33,771 bases of DNA from an uncultured Silvanigrella sp. (GCA_903933385.1 CAIZJW010000097.1:1-33771); one strand, 5' to 3'. Positions 1 to 9,705 are shown, counted from the stretch's first letter. Notes: generated from the sequence alone by a model not told the origin. A program made the numbers and translations.

Positions 1-269
1 GCCGCTGGAGCGGAAACAGACGCACCGGCTCCGGACTCATCGACCACAGCAACGATCGAATTCACCGCAATCACAGTTCCTTCGGCCGCGAGAACTTGAA
101 CCAGAACTCCGCTGACAGGCGATGGAATTTCGGTATCCACCTTGTCGGTTGAAATTTCGAAGAGAATCTCTTCTCGCTGAATTTTATCGCCAACCTTTTT
201 ATGCCACTTGGTCAGCGTTCCTTCAGTGATGGATTCTCCCATCTGAGGCATCAAAACATTGGTGGCCAT
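1..269 (-). CDS. sucB: 2-oxoacid dehydrogenase E2 (lipoyl acyltransferase), N-terminus only
   Basis: Partial gene: it starts at 269 on the minus strand and runs off the left edge, so only about 89 residues are visible. They form a complete biotinyl/lipoyl domain. The lipoylation motif TDKVDTE lies near residues 42-48, with the lysine that would carry lipoamide, and an Ala/Ser/Pro-rich linker begins near residue 80. E2 enzymes pass the acyl group from the E1 enzyme to CoA and are reoxidised by E3. The start lies 16 bases after the lpdA stop, so the two genes are probably one operon. Because sucA is about 6.5 kb away and no pyruvate dehydrogenase genes are visible, the succinyltransferase (SucB/OdhB) is the likely identity. 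The catalytic domain is outside the window, so a pyruvate or branched-chain E2 cannot be excluded. Confidence 0.8.
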   Translation of the reverse strand, partial: MATNVLMPQMGESITEGTLTKWHKKVGDKIQREEILFEISTDKVDTEIPSPVSGVLVQVLAAEGTVIAVNSIVAVVDESGAGASVSAPA

Positions 270-285
270 GAGTCTGTGTTCTCCG

Positions 286-1701
286 TCAGATGTGGATCGC
301 GTGCCCCTTAGCCGCGTGAGCAGCTTCGAGTATCGTCTCAGAGATAGTTGGATGCGGATGAATGGTGTGAGCCAATTCATCGATCGTCATCTCGAGATTG
401 TTACCCAAACTGAATTCTGCAATGAGTTCAGTTGCTTTGGCGTGCACAATATGCACACCTAGAATTTCGCCATATTTTTTGTCAGTGAGGATCTTCACAA
501 ATCCATCGGGACAATCTTCAATGCGCGCTTTGGCGATTGCTGAGAACGGGAATTTTCCAACGCTGTATTCGCGTCCTTCCTTTTTCAAATCCTGTTCACG
601 ATGACCAATGCTAGCAACCTCGGGATAGGTATAAATTGCACCCGGATTGGTGAGGTAATTGATGGGTGTGCGCTTTTTGCCGCAAATCACATCCACTGCA
701 AACATGGCTTCTGCTGAGGCCGTGTGCGCCAGCTGGGGCGTTGGAATAATATCGCCCACTGCATACACATTCGCTGCAGTGGTTTTGTAGTTCTTAAGGT
801 CAACCGGAATAAAGCCGCGGGCATCGAGTTTGATACCAACGCTCTCGAGGCCAATATCTTCGGTGACGGGAGCACGGCCCACACTGATGAGCGCTTTTTC
901 AAAAACGCGCGGAGCGTTTTCGCCTTCCACCAAAACTTCAACCTTGCCGCCTTTGGCCGTGATGCTCTTCACTTTGACACTCGTGAGCACTTCTACGTTT
1001 TGCTTCTTGAGTGCTTTGGCGAGCTCAGCTGCCGTTTCAAAATCTTCACTCGGCACGAGTTGTTCACTCATTTCAAAAATGGCGACCTTCGAACCAAAAC
1101 GCCCGAAGCATGATGCGAACTCAGACCCAACCACTCCACCGCCGAGAATCGCGAGGCTTTCCGGCACTTTGTCGATGTAGAGGATGTGGTCGGAGCTCAT
1201 GATGTCTTTGCCATCGATTTTAATATGGGGAAGCTCACGCACCTTAGAACCTGTGGCCAGAAGAATATGCTTCGCTTGAAGTTTGGTTTTGCTGCCATCG
1301 GCTGCAGTGACTTCAACTTGGCCTGCACCTGCCAACCGCCCCATGCCACGAATCACGTCGATTTTGTTCTTTTTCATCAAGAAAGCCACGCCGCCGTTGA
1401 CGTGCTTGACGATCTCGTCTTTGCGCTTGTTCACTTGAGGAAAGTCGAGTGTAATTGCGCCAGGCTTGTCAGCACCCGCAATCTTTACGCCATAAGACGC
1501 CAGCTTGCTCGCTTTGTCGTACATAGCAGCCGAATGCAACATGGCCTTCGTTGGAATACAACCCACATTTAAGCAGGTGCCTCCAAGCCATTCCTTCTTT
1601 TCAATGATGGCCGTTTTGAGGCCGTTCTGTGCAGCATGAATGGCAGCTACGTAGCCCGCAGGGCCACTTCCAATCACCACGAGATCATAAGATGTAGACA
1701 T
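286..1701 (-). CDS. lpdA: Dihydrolipoyl dehydrogenase (E3)
   Basis: This is a full-length, 471-residue flavoprotein disulfide reductase that reoxidises dihydrolipoamide on the E2 subunit, using FAD and NAD+. The sequence shows an N-terminal FAD-binding GSGPAG (residues 11-16) and the redox-active disulfide in CLNVGC (Cys43 and Cys48). A second dinucleotide-binding site (GGGVVGSE) sits mid-protein, and the C-terminal dimerisation domain carries the HPHPTISE motif with the catalytic His-Glu pair. The ATG at 1701 has AGGAGAG just upstream. It is followed after 16 bases by the lipoyl E2 gene, which fits a 2-oxoglutarate dehydrogenase operon. engB is divergent. E3 is usually shared among complexes, so it may also serve pyruvate dehydrogenase or the glycine cleavage system. 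Confidence 0.95.
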   Translation of the reverse strand: MSTSYDLVVIGSGPAGYVAAIHAAQNGLKTAIIEKKEWLGGTCLNVGCIPTKAMLHSAAMYDKASKLASYGVKIAGADKPGAITLDFPQVNKRKDEIVKHVNGGVAFLMKKNKIDVIRGMGRLAGAGQVEVTAADGSKTKLQAKHILLATGSKVRELPHIKIDGKDIMSSDHILYIDKVPESLAILGGGVVGSEFASCFGRFGSKVAIFEMSEQLVPSEDFETAAELAKALKKQNVEVLTSVKVKSITAKGGKVEVLVEGENAPRVFEKALISVGRAPVTEDIGLESVGIKLDARGFIPVDLKNYKTTAANVYAVGDIIPTPQLAHTASAEAMFAVDVICGKKRTPINYLTNPGAIYTYPEVASIGHREQDLKKEGREYSVGKFPFSAIAKARIEDCPDGFVKILTDKKYGEILGVHIVHAKATELIAEFSLGNNLEMTIDELAHTIHPHPTISETILEAAHAAKGHAIHI

Positions 1702-1800
1702 TTTTACTCTCCTGGGTCATAACACGCGGGCCTTTGCCGCCCGGGCTTGCTATCTAGTCCTGCCGACCAGAAAAGGCAACTCACCCGCTGGATTACAACC

Positions 1801-2454
1801 ATGAGCTATACCCCCGTTCCAGAGTCTTTCATCAACCAATTGATGCTCCGAAAAATTCCCTTGCGCATGGAATTCGTTACGTCGGCAAGCAAACTCGAGG
1901 AGCTTCCAGCGGCAGACGTTCCTGAACTTGCGATCGTCGGACGCAGTAACGTCGGCAAGAGCTCGTTGCTTAATTTTCTAGCAGGTCAAAAACAGCTTGC
2001 TCGTGTGAGTTCAACACCCGGACGAACGCAGCTGATGAACGTGTTTGCTGCCGAACGTGGTGTATTCCGACTCATCGACCTCCCCGGCTATGGCTTTGCC
2101 TTCTCACCCCGCGAAACCCAGGCTCATTGGGCCGAAGCAATGCAGTTGTTTTTTGAAAAAAGAAGTTCACTTCTCGGCCTGCTTTTCCTTATGGACGTGC
2201 GGCGTGATGTGAATGATGAAGACGTCAGTCTTGTGCAGTGGTTTTTGGAACGCGATTTGAACGTCCTGCTCGTTCTCACAAAATGCGACAAATTCACCAA
2301 AGCTCAACTTGGTGTTGTCATTCATCAGCGAAACAAACAGCTCGGACTTCCACCGGGCATGGTTGTAACTACGAGTACGCTTCAGAAGATGGGCCTGCCA
2401 GAGGTTATGAGTGGCCTTGCGGGGCTTCTCCAAAATGAACCACGGCGGGTATGA
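1801..2454 (+). CDS. engB: Ribosome-biogenesis GTPase EngB/YsxC (YihA)
   Basis: This is a small TRAFAC-class GTPase of about 217 residues, essential in many bacteria for assembling the large ribosomal subunit. It shows the G1 loop GRSNVGKS (Lys53), a G2 region with STPGRTQ, G3 DLPGYGFA and G4 TKCD, in the order and spacing of the EngB family. The reading frame stays open back to a TTG at 1747, but the ATG at 1801 gives a length close to the family norm and is preferred. Neither start has a clear Shine-Dalgarno sequence, and ATGs at 1843 and 1867 are also possible. Its stop overlaps the start of the next gene by four bases (ATGA), so translation of the two is probably coupled. No oddity is seen in the GTPase motifs. 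Confidence 0.93.
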   Translation: MSYTPVPESFINQLMLRKIPLRMEFVTSASKLEELPAADVPELAIVGRSNVGKSSLLNFLAGQKQLARVSSTPGRTQLMNVFAAERGVFRLIDLPGYGFAFSPRETQAHWAEAMQLFFEKRSSLLGLLFLMDVRRDVNDEDVSLVQWFLERDLNVLLVLTKCDKFTKAQLGVVIHQRNKQLGLPPGMVVTTSTLQKMGLPEVMSGLAGLLQNEPRRV

Positions 2455-3401
2455 GCAGTTTGAGAACTCTCAAAAAACTTCGGCGTAGGGGCAGAAACAC
2501 CGCGCGTGGCTGGCTTGCGCAAGCAATTAAAACATATGCCAAGACTCTTGAAACCACCGAACGTTCAGCACCGCGGAGCGAGCTGCACACTCAGGTCGTC
2601 GATTTCACCCGGCAAATTTTGCAAAGTTTAGAGAGCACTCCAAGGGCGGAAACTTCTGTTCATGAACTGCTTGAAGAGACCTTGGTTATGCTCTCAAAGG
2701 AGCTCGGTCTCGAGTCAGGTGAAAGCAGCGCCCAACTTGAGCGACGCAACAAAAAAACCGCGGAAAAAATTGATTCCTCTGATGAGAATAATTTCAAAGG
2801 CCTCACCCCCCTGACACGTCTCTCCCCTCTCCCGCCAAGTGCATTTTGTCCAACTTTGGAACGCGAGAGTGATGGCGGCCTCAGCCAAAAAACAGTGGAA
2901 GCATTGCGAGATTATCATCCGGAGATTGTTTTATATTCCCCGCAAATTCCGCCCAACACCGGCACAATCGCCCGACTCTGTGCCGCTTTCAGTTGTCGGC
3001 TTCATTTGATTGAGCCACTCGGTTTTGATGTCTCGGAAAAAAGCTTCCGACGCGCGGGGCTCGACTATTGGCCCTTCGTGGAGCTCTACGTTCATGATTC
3101 TTGGGAGTCCTTCTTAATAACTCGCCCTGGCCGCCGTATTGTCCTTATCGAAACAGGTGGGCAGAATTCGCCGTCTGATTTCCGCTACGAGCCAGGCGAT
3201 CTTCTTGTCTTTGGCGCAGAAACCACCGGCATTCCCCGGCACATTTTATCCGATTGCAAAGAAAACCAACGTGGGCAGCTTGTTACGATACCGATGTTTG
3301 ATCGGGGTGTGCGAAGCTTAAATCTGGCGAACAGCGTGTCGATTGTCGCACATTGTGCACTGGCAAATCTGCATGCAAGTGAAACCAAAGCTCAGTTGTA
3401 A
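2451..3401 (+). CDS. TrmL-like tRNA (Nm34) 2'-O-methyltransferase with an extra N-terminal region
   Basis: Residues 158-316 match the whole of a typical TrmL/YibK SPOUT methyltransferase. They contain an N-terminal PQIPPNTG, the SAM-site segment FGAETTGIP, and the C-terminal knot segment IPMFDRGVRSLN. TrmL methylates the wobble ribose of tRNA-Leu isoacceptors with SAM. Family members are normally about 155-160 residues long, and this one carries about 157 additional residues in front. That extension is charged and mostly helical-looking; it starts with a basic cluster (KKLRRRGR) and ends in a Ser/Pro-rich stretch. I do not recognise it. The ATG overlaps the engB stop, and no good alternative start lies close to the SPOUT domain. 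Substrate specificity is inferred from the family. Confidence 0.82.
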   Translation: MSSLRTLKKLRRRGRNTARGWLAQAIKTYAKTLETTERSAPRSELHTQVVDFTRQILQSLESTPRAETSVHELLEETLVMLSKELGLESGESSAQLERRNKKTAEKIDSSDENNFKGLTPLTRLSPLPPSAFCPTLERESDGGLSQKTVEALRDYHPEIVLYSPQIPPNTGTIARLCAAFSCRLHLIEPLGFDVSEKSFRRAGLDYWPFVELYVHDSWESFLITRPGRRIVLIETGGQNSPSDFRYEPGDLLVFGAETTGIPRHILSDCKENQRGQLVTIPMFDRGVRSLNLANSVSIVAHCALANLHASETKAQL

Positions 3402-3416
3402 ACGGAGGCACGGCCG

Positions 3417-5231
3417 ATGCGTATCGCTTCACGTCCCCTTGTGGAACGTGGCTCATACCTTGCCGCTGAACTACTCACGCTCGGCGTAGTGATCCTTGTT
3501 GGTCTTGCGCTCGCGCACTTTGTTGCCGTGGGAAGCGCACCGTTTTCCGAAACAGTACCAATTAGTTCTGATCTCACTCATCTTCCGGAGTACGCCGGGT
3601 TGTCGCTCATAAGAAGCTTAATTGCTTTGGTTATAAGTTATTCATTTGCGATCGCTTACGGCACAATTGCAGCTCGCAATGAACGCAATGAACGCCTCAT
3701 GATCCCGATGCTTGACGTTCTCCAGAGTTTGCCCGTGCTGACGTTCTTACCTGGATTTGTTCTTGCTCTCACACGACTTTTCCCCAGCAGCCGATGGGGT
3801 TTGGAAATTTCCTGCATTCTTATGATCGTCACAGGCCAGGTTTGGAATCTCGTGTTCGCATACTATGAAAGCCAGCGCGCACTGAACGCGGAGCTGAAGG
3901 AATATGCGACGATTGCGCGGTTGTCGCCTGTCGAGCGTCTCACTCGCCTCGATTTGCCGAGTGCACTCGGACCTCTGGTTTACAATGGAATGATGTCAAT
4001 GGCCGGCGGATGGTTCTTTCTCACCCTCTGCGAAGGTTTCGTGCTTGGAGATAAAAGCTATCGCCTCCCTGGGCTTGGCAGTTTTTTGAGCCTCACATTT
4101 GAAAAGCAACAATATTCATCATTTATTGCGGGGCTTGCCTGCCTGATAATTATGGTTTGGGGCGTTGATTTTCTCTTATGGCGCCCGCTCATTGCCTGGA
4201 GCGCGCAGTACAGAGAAAGTCTTGAACAAGATTCGGGTACTGGAGAGCGTTCTCTTTTTCTAAACCTGTTACGTAGATCGCAAATTACACAGATAATAAC
4301 CGAAAATTTTCATGCAGCAGTCGCCAGAGTGAAAGATTTTTTACGTAGAAAAAATCTCAAGGGCACACTTTTCATTACAACCTCTAGCAGTGAATTAGAT
4401 GGTACCGTAAGCAAATGGCACTTTATGGCCAATCCAAGTAAAATAATTGAACGAAAAACCCGTGCCCGTCTTAGCGAACAATTTCGTGCAATCGCTCGTT
4501 GGTTTTCAGGATTTCTTGTTGGTGGATTGGTTTTTCTCCTCCTGCCAACAATTCCGAATGTTGCGGCCAGCATGGCATCAGTAACGCGCTCCGACTGGCT
4601 TGAACTTACGAATGCACTCGCGCTCACTTTCCTGAAGGTCCTTGGTGTCATTGTGTTTGCAACCCTCTGGACGGTTCCCGTTGGATTGTGGATAGGAAAG
4701 TCGCCGCGTATCAGCAGACTTGTCGCTCCAGTGATTCAGAATTTGGCTGCCTTTCCCGCTCCTGTTCTTTATCCGTTAATCGCTATGTCGCTCGCGCGTT
4801 CAAATATGGATCCAATTTTTGTTGCAACACTTCTCATGACAATCGGAAATCAGTGGTACATGCTTTTCAACGTCATCTCGGGGGCAAGTCGTATCCCTCA
4901 AGAGCTTCAGACAGTTGCTAAAGTCTTCCGATTCTCTCTCAAAGATCGATTCATAAAGCTTTACCTGCCGGCAATCTTTCCATCCCTGCTCACTGGCTGG
5001 ATCACCGCTGCTGGAGGAGCTTGGAATGCGAGCATCGTGGCTGAAATTGTTGAATTTCCCGGCGGGCGCTTGCGCTCTCCTGGCATTGGTGCAGAGATAA
5101 CCGAAGCAACCACGCATGGCCATTATCAACGCCTTGTGGCGGCGATTATTGTAATAACAATTGCGTTGATTGTGCTAAACCGAACCGTTTGGCGTTCTCT
5201 TCATCATCAGGCTGAGGAGCTCAAGGCATGA
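3417..5231 (+). CDS. ABC transporter permease with two fused permease domains (NitT/TauT-like)
   Basis: This 604-residue inner-membrane protein contains two binding-protein-dependent permease domains in tandem. Each has several hydrophobic spans and an EAA-type coupling loop: ELKEYATIARLSPVERL in the first half and ELQTVAKVFRFSLKDRF in the second. A polar linker of roughly 100 residues (about 270-370) separates the halves. Fused permeases of this layout are known in the nitrate/sulfonate/bicarbonate (NitT/TauT) group, where one chain forms the full pore. GGAGG at 3404-3408 precedes the ATG by eight bases. The ATPase gene follows 31 bases after the stop. No periplasmic binding protein is encoded in the window, so the substrate cannot be named. 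It may be an importer whose binding protein lies elsewhere. Confidence 0.88.
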   Translation: MRIASRPLVERGSYLAAELLTLGVVILVGLALAHFVAVGSAPFSETVPISSDLTHLPEYAGLSLIRSLIALVISYSFAIAYGTIAARNERNERLMIPMLDVLQSLPVLTFLPGFVLALTRLFPSSRWGLEISCILMIVTGQVWNLVFAYYESQRALNAELKEYATIARLSPVERLTRLDLPSALGPLVYNGMMSMAGGWFFLTLCEGFVLGDKSYRLPGLGSFLSLTFEKQQYSSFIAGLACLIIMVWGVDFLLWRPLIAWSAQYRESLEQDSGTGERSLFLNLLRRSQITQIITENFHAAVARVKDFLRRKNLKGTLFITTSSSELDGTVSKWHFMANPSKIIERKTRARLSEQFRAIARWFSGFLVGGLVFLLLPTIPNVAASMASVTRSDWLELTNALALTFLKVLGVIVFATLWTVPVGLWIGKSPRISRLVAPVIQNLAAFPAPVLYPLIAMSLARSNMDPIFVATLLMTIGNQWYMLFNVISGASRIPQELQTVAKVFRFSLKDRFIKLYLPAIFPSLLTGWITAAGGAWNASIVAEIVEFPGGRLRSPGIGAEITEATTHGHYQRLVAAIIVITIALIVLNRTVWRSLHHQAEELKA

Positions 5232-5262
5232 CCTTATTCAAAGGAAGAGAGCGGATCAAAAA

Positions 5263-6684
5263 ATGCTAAATGCTCTGCAAATATCGCATGAACCCCGCAT
5301 AAATCGGGACGGTCGGAAAACGATTGTCTCGGTGCGCTCACTGTGCCGCGACTTTGTCAGACCGAATGGAAACATTGTCACGGTGCTCGAAGGTATTAAT
5401 CTTGACGTCTATGATGGAGAGTTTTTGGCCGTTCTGGGAACTTCTGGCTCAGGCAAATCAACGCTCTTGCGCTGCATGGCCGGACTTCTCAAACCAACGC
5501 GCGGATCCGTAACGTACACACAACCCGAAGACCCAAACGATCCATTGGTGTCCTTCGTATTTCAGAATTTTGCTCTCTTTCCCTGGATGACAGTGCGTGA
5601 AAACGTCGAAATTGCTGTTCGCCATCTTCCCAAGAACGAACGCAGTGCACGTGTCGACAGCATTTTGGAACTCGTTGGATTAGCAAGTTACGAGGGTGTT
5701 TATCCCCGCGAATTGAGCGGCGGAATGAAACAGCGGGTGTCGCTGTCACGAGCAATGGTTGGCGAACCAATGGTTTTGTTTCTTGATGAGCCCTTTAGTT
5801 CGCTCGACCCGCTCACAAGTGAATCTCTTCGTTCAGAAATTGGCCGACTTTGGATGCAGCCAGATCGCAAAATCCGTGCCGCAGTTTTCGTTACCCACAA
5901 CCTTGATGAAGCCATGCAACTGGCCGATCGAGTGGTGATTCTACAAGCGAACCCTGGCATGATTTATCGGACATTTGAGGTCCCAATCGCCCGCCCACGC
6001 AATCCGAACGCGCCAGAGTTCCGCAAATTGGAAGATGACCTCGAGCGTCTCTTTGGAGAGCTGCAGCTCGGACGAATGCTGTCAGAGCACGAGGAGGAGC
6101 ACCATCCTCCAGCCGATGTGCCCCCACAAAGTGCACAAACAGAACCCCTCACTTCGGCTCCGGCAAAAACTAGAACTTCAACGACTGGGGATGCAGAGCG
6201 GCCGCGCCGCACCAAACCGCTCATCAACACAAGCCTGGTGCTCGTGGAAGGATTGCTCACTCGTCTTGCAGAAGAAGAAATCGGCATGGATCTCTATGAT
6301 CTGGCCGATGACATGGGACAGAGCGTCGACCACGTGCTGCCTGCAGTCGCCTCGGGCGAACTCCTCGGACTCCTCTTTACCCCAGGAACTCGATTGGTTC
6401 TGACAGAGAAAGGTCGCAGCTTCGCGGAAGAGCAAGATCCGCTGCTTCGTCGAGCAATTTTACGTGATGCCTGTTTGAATCTCCCTATGGTTGCATCCAT
6501 ATACGAGCTTGTTAAAGGAACGCAGGGTGACGGATTGGAAAAAAGCATTGCGCTTGAACAGATCGTAATGATGCTTCCATTTGAAGACCCAGATCTTCAA
6601 TTCGAAGCGTTGTTGAAATGGTGCCGTCATGTGAACCTTTTGAGTTATGATGCGGCGCGAGCATGCTTATATGCTGAAGATTGA
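5263..6684 (+). CDS. ABC transporter ATPase with C-terminal AAA-associated domain
   Basis: The N-terminal ~250 residues are a NitT/TauT-type ABC ATPase. They show Walker A GTSGSGKST (Lys65), Q-loop FQNFALFPW, signature LSGGMKQR, Walker B LFLDEP (Asp175-Glu176) and the switch histidine in VTHNLDEA. A Pro-rich linker (about 275-315) leads to a C-terminal domain of about 155 residues. That domain matches my memory of the 'AAA-associated' C-terminal domain found on this ABC subclass: it has a helical DLYDLADDMG segment, a LTEKGRSFA segment and a terminal SYDAAR. This domain probably senses something or gates the pump, but its ligand is unknown. Spacing to the preceding permease gene indicates one operon. 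A weak AAGGAAGAGAG precedes the start. A hairpin without a T-run follows the stop. Confidence 0.9.
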   Translation: MLNALQISHEPRINRDGRKTIVSVRSLCRDFVRPNGNIVTVLEGINLDVYDGEFLAVLGTSGSGKSTLLRCMAGLLKPTRGSVTYTQPEDPNDPLVSFVFQNFALFPWMTVRENVEIAVRHLPKNERSARVDSILELVGLASYEGVYPRELSGGMKQRVSLSRAMVGEPMVLFLDEPFSSLDPLTSESLRSEIGRLWMQPDRKIRAAVFVTHNLDEAMQLADRVVILQANPGMIYRTFEVPIARPRNPNAPEFRKLEDDLERLFGELQLGRMLSEHEEEHHPPADVPPQSAQTEPLTSAPAKTRTSTTGDAERPRRTKPLINTSLVLVEGLLTRLAEEEIGMDLYDLADDMGQSVDHVLPAVASGELLGLLFTPGTRLVLTEKGRSFAEEQDPLLRRAILRDACLNLPMVASIYELVKGTQGDGLEKSIALEQIVMMLPFEDPDLQFEALLKWCRHVNLLSYDAARACLYAED

Positions 6685-6702
6685 CATGGACTTGAGCAAA
6701 CT

Positions 6703-6722
6703 CGGGATTTCTTTGAATCCCG
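6703..6722. other. Small hairpin between the ABC operon and sucA
   Basis: CGGGATT at 6703-6709 is an exact inverted repeat of AATCCCG at 6716-6722, leaving a six-base loop. There is no T-run after it, so it is not a classical intrinsic terminator. It could be a processing or mRNA-stability element in the short gap before sucA, or chance. Confidence 0.4.
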
Positions 6723-6773
6723 AACGGGAAGAACTAAGAGCAAATGAACCACACCCTTGGGCGGGGAAAGTGC

Positions 6774-6778
6774 GGAGG
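6774..6778 (+). promoter_or_regulatory. Ribosome binding site deciding a GTG start for sucA
   Basis: GGAGG lies eight bases upstream of GTG 6787. This favours 6787 over the in-frame TTG at 6757, which has no such site. Confidence 0.7.
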
Positions 6779-6786
6779 AAAAGACG

Positions 6787-9648
6787 GTGAACGAGAATTT
6801 TTCAACCATCTTTCAGGCAAACGCTGCTTTTGTTGAGGAGATGTTCCTTAAATACAGCGAAAATCCTATGTCTGTCAGCGAAGGTTGGCGGGCGTATTTT
6901 GAAGGCTTTCACGAAGGCTTCGAAACCGCAGTTCGTCTGAAGCCGGAAGAGCAACATCTAAACGGACATACGAACGGCAATGGTCACGCTCTCGCTGCGG
7001 CTGGAGAGGTTCCTACAACTCCCGAGCAAATGTCATTCGAGCAGCGCACTGCAGCGCTTGTGCAGGCGTATTGCACCTTTGGACATCTCCAGGCGAATTT
7101 GAATCCGCTTGGCATAGAACCATCAGCGCACCCTGCACTTTCGCTAGAAACTTATGGCTTCACCGCAAATGATCTCTCTCGATTGACAGCCGCAGGAAAT
7201 CGCCTTGGTTTATTGGCACCGATGTCGCTTGGTGCGCTTTTGGCCGAACTCACTCGCCGCTTTTGTTCAACGGTTGGCGTAGAATTTGAACACATCGCCG
7301 ACCCATGCGAACGTAATTATTTATACGAATCAATGTCGAAGTTGAGCGAACCAGTAACCACAGAAACTCAGCTCTCGCTGTTCGGCGAATTAGCAAAAGC
7401 CGATGCACTTGAAAAAACCATTGCAACAAAATTTATCGGCAAGAAGCGCTTCTCAATTGAAGGCGCCGATGCACAAGTGCCCGCGCTCGAAACCGTCTTT
7501 GAAACGGGTGCGAAATTGGGTGCAAAAGAATTTCCCGTAGCAATGGCGCACCGCGGCCGCTTGAATATTCTAGTGAACTGCATACACAAGCCAATTGAAC
7601 AACTGTTTGCAGAATTTGAGGGGTATCCTCATGAAGGACTCCAAGGCGACGGTGATGTAAAATATCATGGCGGTCATGAATCAGATCGCACAACACGTGA
7701 CGGCCAACCTATCCGAGTTTCACTGTCGTTTAATCCAAGTCATTTGGAATTCGTTGACAGTATCGTGATGGGCGAAGCGCGTGCAAAACAAATGATTCAC
7801 CACAACGGCGACACAAAAGCCGTTCTTCCTATTGTGCTTCATGGCGACGCGGCCTTTGCAGGGCAAGGTGTTGTTTATGAAACGCTGCAAATGATGAAGC
7901 TCGATGGCTACACCGTCGGCGGAACAATACATATCATCGCCAACAATCAGGTTGGGTTCACCACAAATCCCAAAGACGGACGCTCTGGTCTCACGGTTGC
8001 AGATATCGGAAAAACAGTTCAAGCACCTATTTTTCATGTGAACGCCGACGACATCGAAAAAGTTCACGCGATTATGAAAGTTGCCACTGAATATCGTCAA
8101 CGCTTCGCAAAAGATGTCGTCGTGGAAATAATTTGCTTCCGTCGGCACGGCCATAATGAAACCGATGAACCACGTTTTACTCAGCCAACACTGTACAAAC
8201 GAGTCGACTCAAAAGCATCACCCTACGAGAGCTATGCACAATTCCTCTCGCAGCAGGGCCGCGATGACCGCCTCTCACAGGAAGCTTTGATGGGTAAATA
8301 TACCTCAATCAAGGCCGAGATGAACGCTGCATACGACAAGGTTAAGAGTGAGCATATAAAGCTTGAGGGCAATGCCCCCCATCGCGGTTTTGAAGTTTTC
8401 CGTCGCTATGTCGGAAGCGAAGAAATGCTCAAGCCATTTAGTAGCAAGCTTTCCATTGAACAACTCAAGAACCTTGGTACAAAACTCACTGAAGTCCCTG
8501 AAGGCTTTACCCCCAATGCAAAACTCTCGCGCATCATTCTCGGCGAGAGAAAAGATATGGTCGACGAAAAGAAGCGCATCGACTGGGGAATGGGAGAGCT
8601 TTTAGCCTATGCAACTCTTCTCAATGAAGGTTACAGCGTTCGCCTCGCGGGCCAAGATGCGCGCCGTGGAACTTTCAGCCATCGCCATGGAACTCTCACC
8701 GATGCCGAGACAGCGCGCCATTTCACATCGCTCACCAATTGTCTCAACGGGGAAGCTCGCGTTGAAATTTGGGACAGTCTTCTTTCCGAAACTGCGGCGA
8801 TGGGCTTTGAATACGGCTATGCAACCCAACACAACAAAGCACTCGTGATCTGGGAAGCCCAATTCGGTGATTTTGGAAACGGTGCTCAGGTGATCATCGA
8901 TCAGTTTATCGTTGCGGGCGAAAGCAAGTGGGGACAAACCCAAGGGCTCGTTCTTCTTCTCCCACACGGCTATGAGGGGCAAGGACCAGAGCACTCAAGC
9001 GCTCGTCTTGAAAGATTCCTGCAAATGGCAGCAGAGGGCAACATTCAGGTTTGCTATTTCACAAATGCAAAACAACTTTTCCATGCACTGAGGCGCCAGG
9101 TCCTGCGTGATTTCCGCAAACCTATGGTGGTTATGACCCCAAAGAGTTTCCTGCGAAATCCGCGCGCAACCACAAGTTTCGCCGAACTTGCAGAGAGTCG
9201 CTTCGAAGAAGTTCTCGTTGATCCTCGCTCTGAACTCGCGTCAGAGAAGGTTTCGCGTGTTTTATTGTGCACAGGAAAAATCTCTCACGACCTGCTTGAT
9301 TCAACAGAAAAACAAGAGAACAAATCAGGATCTCAAAACACCGCAGTGGTTCGCATTGAGCAATTGCATCCGTTCCCACATGCTCAACTCGAAGCCGCCC
9401 TCAAGAGTTATCCAAAGGCAAAACACTGGTGTTGGATTCAAGAAGAGCCGCGCAACATGGGTGGTGCTTCGTTTATAATGCCAAAAATTGAGAAAGTCCT
9501 CGGGAAAATAAATTCCAAAGCCCAACTCGCATACATTGGTCGCAGCGAGCGAGCGAGTCCGGCGGTGGGATTAGAGAAGCTCCACCTTAAGGAACAAGAA
9601 AAAATTGTATCTGCGGGCTGGAATAGCGACGAATCAGTGGAAGTTTGA
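6787..9648 (+). CDS. sucA: 2-oxoglutarate dehydrogenase E1 component
   Basis: This is a full-length (about 953 residues) thiamine-diphosphate enzyme of the TCA cycle that decarboxylates 2-oxoglutarate and transfers succinyl to the lipoyl arm of E2. The N-terminal segment with FVEEMFLKYSENP is the conserved E2-binding region of SucA. The AMAHRGRLN and GDAAFAGQG segments, HIIANNQVGFTTNP and RHGHNETDEP mark the ThDP and substrate site. GQDARRGTFSHRH marks the start of the second transketolase-like half. The GTG at 6787 is chosen for its ribosome binding site. The E2 and E3 genes lie at the left edge on the opposite strand, so E1 is transcribed separately from its partners. A strong terminator follows the gene. 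Confidence 0.95.
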   Translation: MNENFSTIFQANAAFVEEMFLKYSENPMSVSEGWRAYFEGFHEGFETAVRLKPEEQHLNGHTNGNGHALAAAGEVPTTPEQMSFEQRTAALVQAYCTFGHLQANLNPLGIEPSAHPALSLETYGFTANDLSRLTAAGNRLGLLAPMSLGALLAELTRRFCSTVGVEFEHIADPCERNYLYESMSKLSEPVTTETQLSLFGELAKADALEKTIATKFIGKKRFSIEGADAQVPALETVFETGAKLGAKEFPVAMAHRGRLNILVNCIHKPIEQLFAEFEGYPHEGLQGDGDVKYHGGHESDRTTRDGQPIRVSLSFNPSHLEFVDSIVMGEARAKQMIHHNGDTKAVLPIVLHGDAAFAGQGVVYETLQMMKLDGYTVGGTIHIIANNQVGFTTNPKDGRSGLTVADIGKTVQAPIFHVNADDIEKVHAIMKVATEYRQRFAKDVVVEIICFRRHGHNETDEPRFTQPTLYKRVDSKASPYESYAQFLSQQGRDDRLSQEALMGKYTSIKAEMNAAYDKVKSEHIKLEGNAPHRGFEVFRRYVGSEEMLKPFSSKLSIEQLKNLGTKLTEVPEGFTPNAKLSRIILGERKDMVDEKKRIDWGMGELLAYATLLNEGYSVRLAGQDARRGTFSHRHGTLTDAETARHFTSLTNCLNGEARVEIWDSLLSETAAMGFEYGYATQHNKALVIWEAQFGDFGNGAQVIIDQFIVAGESKWGQTQGLVLLLPHGYEGQGPEHSSARLERFLQMAAEGNIQVCYFTNAKQLFHALRRQVLRDFRKPMVVMTPKSFLRNPRATTSFAELAESRFEEVLVDPRSELASEKVSRVLLCTGKISHDLLDSTEKQENKSGSQNTAVVRIEQLHPFPHAQLEAALKSYPKAKHWCWIQEEPRNMGGASFIMPKIEKVLGKINSKAQLAYIGRSERASPAVGLEKLHLKEQEKIVSAGWNSDESVEV

Positions 9649-9705
9649 TTGCACGCCTCAATGTCAGAGACTCTAAAAATCCCCAAAAATACATGTAGTT
9701 AAAAG

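Noticed and set aside
1727-1743. CGGGC/GCCCG hairpin upstream of lpdA
   Set aside because: Five base pairs only, with no T-run or conserved riboswitch features; likely chance in GC-rich sequence.
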